Of a stretch of DNA of 64,000 bases, positions 55,973 through 64,000 are shown in pieces; position 1 is the stretch's first letter, and every line of letters starts with the position of its first letter. The position numbers were made by a program, and so were the translations under genes. This stretch comes from Isoetes taiwanensis (Eukaryota; Streptophyta; Lycopodiopsida; Isoetales; Isoetaceae), in the NCBI GenBank assembly GCA_021234155.1, contig JAJEKV010000039.1, positions 4,446,745-4,510,744 of the forward strand. The letters run 5' to 3'. Under the pieces are notes generated by a model, which saw only the letters and a program-made list of their open reading frames with translations, was not told the DNA's origin and did no database searches.

Positions 55973-58249
55973 GTATTGTGGTGGTCCAAGCTTTCAAGTA
56001 TGAAACAAAAAATTCAGGAGATGTTGAGTGCAGAAGGAAATGAATGCTATTCTATTTGGAAAAACAACCAACGGTGTATGTAACATGATTACATGCTTAA
56101 TATGATGTTTTAGATGTGGTATTTCTGCCCCCAAAAAAAAGGGGGAGAAGAAGAAGAAGACTTTGAGCCTTCCTCTTTATGCACAACGACCTCAAAATAG
56201 CCCCAAACCCATATAACATATTTAAAATAATGCTTTTAAATATTCCTACTTTGCAAATAACAGCATGTACTTTTCAGTGCAGAACAACTCTTAAACAGTT
56301 CCAAGTGAACTCCAAATCCATGTAACGTGCTTGAAACAATGCTCTTACTATGTGCCCTCATAATAACAACATCCCAAAACATACTTTTTAGCCCCTTTTT
56401 AGAGCAGAACAACTCTGAAATAGCCCCGATCCCTGCAACCAACTCAAACTAATGCTCTTAAGTGCATCCTTTTCGCAATCAAAAGCCAATCCAAACTTTG
56501 TAACCAGCCCAATGATGCTCTTGATGCAAGCTCCTTGCAAAAATGGACCCCAAAATCTGCCTCTATATGCAAAAACGACCCTTATCTGCCTCTCTTGATC
56601 CATGACCAGAGAAAAATATAATATTATGAAGAACGTACCCCTTTCAGAAATGCTAGAAACTCTTCCCTTGTGTTGTCCAATTTCGATGCAAGATGGATCT
56701 TCTTCTCCATCAGCCTTCTTTTCTTTGTGAAAATGGTCTTAGCCCCTTGATCTTCTCCTCTACATCCTTCTCGTCGCTGGCTACAATGGCATGTGCAGTA
56801 TGCAGACCCTAAGCAAGAAGAGGCAACCCCAAAAAATGGGTGTCTCAATGCTTGCATATGAAGCACGTGAGAGAATGGCATAAAGGTATAGACAAAAAAC
56901 ACATACATGGGTCAACCCATAGTAAGGAAAGACCAAAAGAATTAAATGGTGTGTGCACTCTATATATACATATGCTAGACGAATAACTAAATACATGCCC
57001 TAAATCGTACATGCATTATAAAATAGTGCAAATGTACATTTTTCGCGACCATTTTTTGTAATATTCTGCTATGGCACGCATCTGGAGAAACAATTTGTTA
57101 ATAATAACAATCTGCAAGATCATTATTTCTTAACAATTAGGCACCAGTCCATGATTATTATTACATATTGGACTTTAATCATAATAGACTTTAATTATAA
57201 TACCTTGTCAGTTTGACAAGAAAAAACCCTTGTATTTTCTCTTAGCCTCCATCCACTGCACCCTCTTCAATATAAATAATCTTTCACTTTCGAGCATTGC
57301 CCTAGCCTCTATTCAAACCTGCTCACAACTCTGTTTTTGACCTAATCTAGGCATATTTCTTTGTAGGCAAGTCCTAAGCAAATTAAATTGGCACGGAGAT
57401 AAGGAATGAAGAAAAGTTCAAAATCAAAGTACCTGCATATCTGACACATATAGCTCTGGAGTCATGTTTGATCAAGTGTTGTTATCTACATATATAAGTT
57501 ATATAAACAAATATTCTGGTGCAATTCATATTAAACAAGAATCAAGCAAATTTTTAAGGGTTATATTAAACACTGCTAGCTTATGAAACCAGTTCCAGAT
57601 GTTTATCCGAGAAAGATTTACCTCTATTGGCAGAAGAAAGAAGTTAAAATCTTGAACATCAAAAGTAACAAAGAATTTGTTAAGAAGATGCAGACCTTGG
57701 AATGAAATGTACCTTGAAAAAAACACAAAGCCAAAAGATGTAAAAGTGAGCCTAGAAAGATTTATCATGGATTCGTATAACAACTCAATCTAGGTGCAGC
57801 AGCTGCATGCCCTTCCAGCCCACCTATACCAATAGCTAAGACCATTAGCTTAAGAAATCAAAAGCTTAAACCTCCCCTAAGAGTTTGGAAGACCAACCAA
57901 TGACATTCACCTTTTCATAGCTTCAAGAAATTTGAACGCATCCGCCTAAGTTTGGTTGTCGGGCAAAACCAGAGGTATATTTTCCATGCTTTTTCTTTTT
58001 AACTCAATTGTCGATTCAAGAACAGCTTTGGGGACATATTCTGGTCACATCCAACTGGACAAACCACTGGGTTTACTGGCATGGGGATCTACTTGGAGGC
58101 CTGCTTGCTGAAGTTCTGACCAGAACTTTCACGCTACTCCCACTGATTACTAAAATCCACCTGTCTGTTAAAATCTTAAGTTATTCTTGAAGATTTTAGC
58201 TCCGCCTACAGTTTCATTCTTATTGCAGACGAATTTGAGGATTATAGAC
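55973..58249. other. Spacer of the inverted duplication
   Basis: Mostly AT-rich sequence without long reading frames. 56,160-56,600 has a loose repeat of CTCTTA(A/T)...CAATGCTCTTA and AGAACAACTCTGAAATAG/CTTAAACAG phrases. One exon-like block on the minus strand is listed separately. Confidence 0.4.
56639..56808 (-). other. Exon-like block with good splice signals
   Basis: On the minus strand a pyrimidine-rich acceptor (CCTCTTCTTGCTTAG) precedes 170 bp that end at a GTACGT donor. The 5' part reads GLHTAHAIVASDEKDVEEKI and the 3' part, in another frame, EKKIHLASKLDNTREEFLAF, so one indel near 56,720 seems to have broken the exon. Charged, helical sequence; family not recognised. Confidence 0.35.
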
Positions 58250-58425
58250 TAACGGCTGGGGTCTTAAGATAGAGCAGACCGAGTTATGGCAATGACGTGG
58301 GCTGGCAATAGGACAATGGCTAGGGTTGACCATTCCATCCGCCCCTCCTGTGCATACTATGCAGATGGGCTAAATCAATGTAGTGGTTGTAACCTGCCAA
58401 ATACGCAATCTCTTGGTATCACCAA
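58250..58425 (+). repeat. LTR-like family C fragment
   Basis: Shares CCATCCGCCCCTCCTGTGCA, GTAACCTGCCAAATACGCAA and ATCTCTTGGTATCACC with the family C sequences at 39.4 and 48.2-49.1 kb. It joins the right arm of the inverted duplication at about 58,415. Confidence 0.65.
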
Positions 58426-60230
58426 GAAGTGTCGCTCCAAATCTGATGATCATGATTCTAAACTTGCTCTGATAGCAATAAAGAAGATCAAAGCTCAAGC
58501 TCTATTTCCAATTCAAAGATATTTAGATAATCTTCACTACACAATACAAGGCAACACCTCATAACACTGTGACAACTTACTGAATAATCCTCACAATTGA
58601 TTTCTTGAACTGTCGAGTTAATACCATGGACCTTAACGAAGCTGATGCCCACTACTCCTAAAATGGTTCATGACTTTTTCTACAAAGAGACGTCCACTTC
58701 CTCCGCTCACGATCACCATTTCTGCAAACACACTTCAGAGAATCGAATCTGAATAGTCTCGCTTCTATTACTTCTAGAAAGTCACGTCTAGGCTTCGTTG
58801 AACTAGCACTTCTCAATTGCTTCATCTGCGCCTTCCTGACGAATCACCTAACCTGTACCAATCGGGCTACATCAACTTGCTCTACTAGATGATCTACATC
58901 AATCCTTCTTTCCACAATCACTACACCCACCCGCCCAAGAACCTGCAATTAACCTTTTCTGTCTCTCTGTGTTTTTTATCTGATACGTCTCATTTCTTTT
59001 ATACAAAGTACAATTTCATTATTCTTGGCAAACAGTTAAATTTGTAGACCACTTTTAGAATTCGTGCAACAATACGTCTTTTCTCAAACTACTTGCCATT
59101 CCCAACGAGTATTGAATATGTTTCAGCAATGAGCACGAGAATCTTGATAGTGTTGGAAAGCTTAGGCACTCGATATTCAATATAAGAGGACCTCTGCCCA
59201 GTCTAGTTAACTCGGTGGCGCGATAAGCTCTACAAGGTTTGAGAAGCGAGGCTCCAAAGAAAGTGTGCAGCTTACTGGGGAGGCACATCACTTATTCTTG
59301 ACAATTGGATTAGTCCTAGCTACTTCCTCCTGTCTTGGAAGTCCTGGTTTATTGTATTTGTTGTCTTTTTACATTTTGTGCCAGATTTGATGACGGGGTT
59401 TTAGTCCCCAGGTTTCATTTATGCATAGGCCCTTTGCTCTGTACCATCTCATGGCCCCGTGGACGTCTTCGTGGACGTAAAAATATTATCTTATCTTATC
59501 TCTTATTCAAGGAACCAAATCTATGTGCCACATTTCCAACAGATAATACACCAACTCGATCCTAAAAATACAAGGGACTTCTCCTTTAACTCCAACCATG
59601 TCTAGATCTGCACCGCTGATAATTTGGCTATTATAGCAAGGCATCAGAACAAGAAAAGATAAATGTGATCTAAAATAATATAAGGCTAACAAAAAATAAG
59701 TCTAACAAAAGAATAGGGATAAAAAATAAAATATTTAAACCAAAGCAATGGACATGAAAAAGAAGTACGAATGTGCACTTTTGAAATATTAAATGGAATA
59801 GAGACCACTTGGCCTATGGGACTTAAAAAAAGTGAACAACAAGCATATTACTGTCACAATTAAAAAACCCCCGCCCCGAAGGGTTTTCAAGGAAAAACCT
59901 TTGAAGTAATAGGTATGTTACGAAACTGCACAATGGAAAATTAGGGTACAAATTATTACCACCCGAACGACATATATGAGTGTGTGTATACAAGATCTCA
60001 CCGAGGGTATGTCTAATAGCACATATAAGGCTGGCTGGGCAAGACCAACTTAACATGTCGTGCTTGGATTTGATTTGGACAAGTCTGAACTGCATGGCAT
60101 TCATCATCAATGGCTCCCTGTTGGCAATACTGATAGATTTTGTCTTCGCATACCTCTTGAGTCTATTTGTCTATCTTAATGTAGAGGTGATGCCCACCCG
60201 TGCGGATGGAGGCTATCATCCTATGCTTCC
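58415..60230 (-). repeat. Right arm of large inverted duplication
   Basis: Reverse-complement partner of 54,150-55,972. It contains, on the minus strand, a family B LINE end, the STR-tailed end at 59,385-59,512 (plus orientation), and the LTR-like segment with a better preserved primer-binding site (58,465-58,476). Confidence 0.88.
59385..59512 (+). repeat. STR-tailed 3' end, second subfamily, mirror copy
   Basis: GACGGGGTTTTAGTCCCCAGG (hairpin), CATAGGCCCTTTGCTCTGTA, CATGGCCCCGTGGACGTC, GTAAAAATATTATCTTATCT. It is better preserved than the copy in the left arm. Confidence 0.65.
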
Positions 60231-60430
60231 CTGACAGTGTCAGTTTGCCTGAGCATACCTCATATAACCTGTATATCACGTTTGGTAGATCTATAAGAGC
60301 CTCTGATTGCCTTAAGGTTTCCCATAGCTTATAATGTCAAAAGGTTTGGCAAACTCCAGGAAATAGCAGTACAGGTCTTGCCGATTTGATTGCTGATATG
60401 GGAGAACAGGTGGACATGCTGGAATTGAAA
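59795..60430 (-). mobile_element. Family B LINE fragment in the right arm
   Basis: On the minus strand 60,430-60,270 encodes decayed RT motif A text (FLEFAKPFD, LIDLPNVIYRLYEVC). The middle of the RT is missing. From about 60,190 the C-terminal part matches 54.2 kb. The compound hairpin lies at 59,860-59,912. The ATTCT tail is reduced to GGAATAG near 59,795. Confidence 0.72.
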
Positions 60431-61979
60431 AAAAGCTTATACCTCGAAAAAAGCAAGCCTGCTATCATTAATATAAAAGAACATGACACGAGTTAAAAAC
60501 GCAAAACTACATCATCTTAGAACATCATCTTTTCTATGACTCTACCATCACAAATCATATATTAAAAAAATGAAAATGTTGTTTATGTTATTTTATGTGA
60601 TCAAGATTATAATACCATACATCATTGGATCAATCACTTGAAAACCAATGGTATAAAAGAGTTGCATGACCACTAGTAAACATCAGGTTCTTTGAATTCA
60701 ATAAGTTGTTTCATTGAAGAAAATGCAAGGGACCAAATTCAAGCCACATGCGGCTTGCAAGTGAAAAGATTTACATCAGTTGCCATAGAGATTCATTTGC
60801 CATTTCTAGATGGCAATGAATTACCAAAAAATTTGTGAAACTACAAAAACAGTTATCCTTCACCTTCATATATCCAAGAGGTGCTAGACATATGAGCTCA
60901 ATTGTATCCCTCACTACACTGGCATGTACAGTTGTACAGTTTATCAGTGTGTTTATTATTGCTATGGGTTTTCTTCGGAAAACTTTCAAGGCAGTTTTTT
61001 TTTAGTCCTAGATAATGATAGACCTATGTTCTTATCGGCCTCTTTGTCTCCGGGTGGATGATAAAATGCAATTCAATTCAATTTAGCTGGGCAAAGTAAT
61101 TATGCTGGCATTTTTTGCAGTCATTTCAGTGCACAACCTCTACGCTGGTTGTTTTGAAGATGTGGTTTCAACCAATATGTAGCTTCAATCTTCAACAAAA
61201 TATGTAATGTAAATTGAAAACTGATCATTCTTTACTTAGAAGCATAAAATTCTGATTTCGAGTACAATACAATTGGTTTTTACTTTCAAGTTTGAAAGGA
61301 ATTAGATACTGCTTAGCACCACATAATAGGAAAAAAAAAAGCAAATAAACATGTTAGAAGCAATTCCATTGTGGTCTTAATTTAAGTGTCTTTGATTATG
61401 ACTAAGGCAAGCAAAGACGTTCAGAGAGCTCAAATGGATTGGATCAATTTTTTACAACGATTTGGTAGTAGAGAAAATTCACGTGCAAATGCAATCACTG
61501 CTCAAATCTTAAGCCTTGTCATAGCCCCAACCTCAAACCCTCTCCTCGTATTTTCCTCTCTGTAGATAAAAAAAACTCTCCATCTAATAGCTTACAATGA
61601 TTGCATGTCAAGACTGTATGAAAGTAACATGGACACTCTATAATTGCAAGAATAGAATAGAATAGTTTTTTAACGTCCCCACGAAGACCAATAGGCCATG
61701 GAGCCAATACAATAGCTAATACAACCATTACTACTAGGATTAAAAACCCCTGCCTTGAAAGTTTTTCTAAAGAATAACCTTTGCAATATTGATGATACTA
61801 GACAATTAGTAATACATAAGTTCGTACGAAGAAGATCATAGTGACTGCTGATGGCTCGACAATTGAAGACGTGCATCTAAAACCTCAAATGTGTATAATG
61901 TCAAGTCATGCACAGGGGGTGCTCTAAAAAGTTGTGGGGGCATGGAATGTAATGCTAATATCAAATAATTCCTAATCAT
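60431..61979. other. Non-coding stretch with family B tails
   Basis: No gene is seen. A degraded family B tail lies at about 61,000-61,085 (plus; CGGCCTCTTTGTCTCCGGGT, GGATGATAAAATGC, AATTCAATTCAATT) and a better one at 61,650-61,795. Confidence 0.5.
61650..61795 (-). repeat. Family B LINE 3' end
   Basis: AATAGAATAGAATAG tail, TTTTTTAACGTCC, AAGACCAATAGGCCATGG, and the decayed hairpin (ATTAAAAACCCCTGCC...AAAGTTTTTCTAAAGAA). The whole 3' signature of the family is present without a coding body. Confidence 0.72.
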
Positions 61980-62216
61980 CTAAAAAAGTGTGTAGTTTCC
62001 ATCTTCGCAACCAACAACATGCATATAATCTCGCTTTGGCCGCTTCGATTTATCTGTTTCAATCCGCAGCTTGTGGAACCTTGTATGAATTGATGCATTA
62101 GCTACAAGCCTTTTCTTAGATACAGAAGCAAGCAAATAAGCTTGTGGTCCTAGTGCCAAAATGGGATTGATATGTGCATGATACTGGCTAATTTTAACTT
62201 GGGCCGACATATACAT
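61980..62216 (-). other. Unidentified open frame, 78 codons
   Basis: A minus-strand frame with protein-like composition (VKISQYHAHINPILALG, KSKRPKRDYMHVVGCEDGN) ending TAG at 61,980. Possibly a terminal exon. No family or splice partner was recognised. Confidence 0.25.
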
Positions 62217-62274
62217 CCCATATCTTTTGAAAAACGACCATCTAGATAGTGTTCCAAAAGTTTGGAGTTAGAAC

Positions 62275-62502
62275 TTGCAAGCACCATGCATTGTTCTTGC
62301 AGCACAGACCAACGAGCAAGCCATGCAGTACAATGCTCTTTTCAATGCCTTTTCAAACGCTGAGGAGATTCAGCCATGGCAAGTGCGAGAAGGGGTTATC
62401 TATCATCGTCCATGTGATGCATCTTGCTTATATAGTGGTTATAGCACTTCATGGCAGAAGAAACATATGCATTTGTGCAAATGTGCCAAAAGACGAAGAT
62501 AA
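62275..62502 (+). other. Unidentified open frame, about 75 codons
   Basis: A plus-strand frame with an exon-like look (QTNEQAMQYNALFNAFSNAE, WQVREGVIYHRPCDASC, ending KKHMHLCKCAKRRR). A CTTGCAG acceptor-like site lies just upstream of the coding part (about 62,301). The Cys/His content near the end is suggestive, but no known finger pattern is complete. Family unknown. Confidence 0.28.
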
Positions 62503-62509
62503 AATATAA

Positions 62510-63386
62510 ATAATTTTTGAATTTGGTTTTTTGTGAATATATATAACTGGAGTGTGTTATATATAATTTCTAGATGATACAATCATGTAAAAGATCTACG
62601 GATGAAGGAAAATATACACTATATTATTAAAATGCATTTGGCATGAATATTTGACCAAATATGGTTGACAATTAGAAGGAAAATGCTCTTTCCATATTGT
62701 AACTTTTTTTAACAATTCTATTACTTATTCATTGCATTCATCTCTAATACATCAAATGAATCACATATTACATATGGCAGATTTAAGATCCTTAAACATA
62801 ATCTTCTCCTATTCTAAGGTCCTAAGCATTAACTGCTCCTTATTACTTGTGGAAGATCTAGGATCCCTATGATAGGACTCATATATTGCTTTTTTCAAAC
62901 CTATGGCCTTAACGCAATGGAAATTAAATTACTAGACCTGGTTCAGAGTGGCGAGCTTAAGGTCTAAGGTTTTAACACTGGGACCAAGCCCTAAAGGGTT
63001 GATGTTGTAGAGCTTTGATGAACATGGTTCTCAATTGTCAACAATATTCTACAATGGCATTAAGATTTGGCAATGAAGGTAACTAGTATCAATTACCTTG
63101 ACCTAGTCCAACTTTATGCTTTGAACTAGTCTAATATTTCCTATATGCTATGTTAAGGAATGCCCTTGACCACTCCACTCCTATGTTTTGAACTAGTCCA
63201 TCTTCCTTATATGATGTCATTTGAACTGTTATTTTATCCATCTATATATCCAAACTTGGAGAATATTGTTGAATTACTAATGTGATTGACTGGTTTTGTT
63301 GCAGTTTTGACTGGATTGTGTGGTTTTGTTGCGTATGCTTTTTGCATGTAGCATTGGTTGTGTGCCATTTGTTTGACAATTAAGGA
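62510..63386. other. Non-coding stretch, no gene recognised
   Basis: AT-rich. It contains a degenerate direct repeat around CTTAA/CTCCTTATT...AGATCTAGGATCC (62,780-62,870) and CCTATATGCTATG/ACTAGTCCA phrases (63,105-63,210). Nothing coding is supported. Confidence 0.45.
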
Positions 63387-63716
63387 ATGCAAAGCTTGAA
63401 ATCAACTTGCAGTACATTGAACTGGAATTTCCAATCAGCAGTGAATTCAATGGAAGAAATTATTGTGCCAGCTGAATCAGGGTGCGAATCAACTGGTACA
63501 AATAGTAGAAAACCAAAGTTAAACTATACTACAAGGCATATCAGAGTGAATTTTAATAGGTGTGTAAATACCATAACAAAATCGGCCATTTCTTTAAGAC
63601 CAGATCAAAGAATTTTGCTTGCTTCTCGTGTATTGCAAGGCAAGAGGCTGGATTTCTTCTTTGAGCTAGTTATATGCAAACCTTCAAAGGCAATGGTCAA
63701 AAAAATCCTATGTTAA
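63387..63716 (+). other. Unidentified open frame, 109 codons
   Basis: An ATG-initiated plus-strand frame (MQSLKSTCSTLNWNFQ, RHIRVNFNRCVNTITKSAIS, RILLASRVLQGKRLDFFFEL) ending TAA at 63,716. No signal peptide, membrane segment or known motif. Composition is plausible for a basic soluble protein or a single exon. Coding status uncertain; 63,717-64,000 shows nothing further. Confidence 0.3.
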
Positions 63717-64000
63717 CCAATATTCAAAATTCTCTCCAGGAGGTATAATGTGCCAATAGCAATGATAAATTTGCAGTCAAGCATTCTGTGCTATGAATGA
63801 TTGTTGAGGAAGAGGAAAATTTGAAGCAGAAATTAATTGCCTCCAAGTTGCTTTATACCTTGTAGCTTAGAAATTGAATATGCCTTAACGTCAAAAGATA
63901 GCAAGGCATAACATGTAGAAGATGGCACTTCAAGGTGACCTTATATTATGATTGAATGGCTATGTTAATAAGTATAATAACTCAAGAATTGAAATTGCGT

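Overview
The window reads as nuclear DNA of a land plant. It is AT-rich, has no operons or bacterial signals, and contains intron-bearing gene remnants (a SUMO E2, an F-box/kelch protein, a PPR protein, a DUF2828 protein) in a large excess of plant-type retrotransposons. The repeat load and very old nested insertions would suit a large, repeat-rich genome such as a fern or other non-seed plant. That is inference; nothing here fixes the species. I found no tRNA, rRNA or CRISPR array.

Layout. 1-2291: 3' end of a Ty3/gypsy chromovirus (RNase H, integrase, chromodomain, start of the LTR) fused directly to an F-box/kelch-like gene remnant (2292-3219). A second copy of that remnant lies inverted at 15.4-17.1 kb. 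4.2-15.4 kb: mostly non-coding, with small tandem duplications, two Helitron-like 3' ends, a broken unknown reading frame and a LINE. 17-25 kb: unclassified repeat sequence including a foldback/MITE-like element. 25-28 kb: an unknown gene remnant with a cluster of CGCGTACGCG palindromes upstream and an L1-type LINE just behind its stop codon. 28.5-30.6 kb: the best-preserved gene, a DUF2828/von Willebrand-A-like protein with one in-frame stop, with a 408-bp tandem duplication upstream. 31.6-33.5 kb: a TIR-bounded element, a 130-bp hairpin, a SUMO E2 (UBC9/SCE1) pseudogene and an antisense PPR fragment. 36-38.5 kb: a duplicated segment split by a second L1-type LINE. 39.4-44 kb: LTR-family debris, a 352-bp tandem repeat, a second gypsy fragment and a third L1-type LINE.

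44-53.2 kb is one gypsy element of the same family as the one at position 1. It is taken apart by successive insertions: a SINE-like foldback complex, then a 1.5-kb LTR-like element, then a second member of that same family inserted in the first. Both of the last two insertions carry 5-bp target duplications. 53.2-60.4 kb: a LINE family with short tandem-repeat tails, inside a roughly 1.8-kb inverted duplication with a 2.4-kb spacer. 60.4-64 kb: scattered repeat tails and short unidentified reading frames.

The genes do not form a pathway. The story is transposon stratigraphy: insertion order, target duplications and retrotransposon fusions to gene pieces. I see no convincing new multi-gene system. 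The least conventional signals are the LTR-like family with 11-bp terminal inverted repeats and a hairpin near each end, the conserved compound hairpin in the 3' region of the STR-tailed LINE family, the SINE-like array, and the CGCGTACGCG palindrome cluster.
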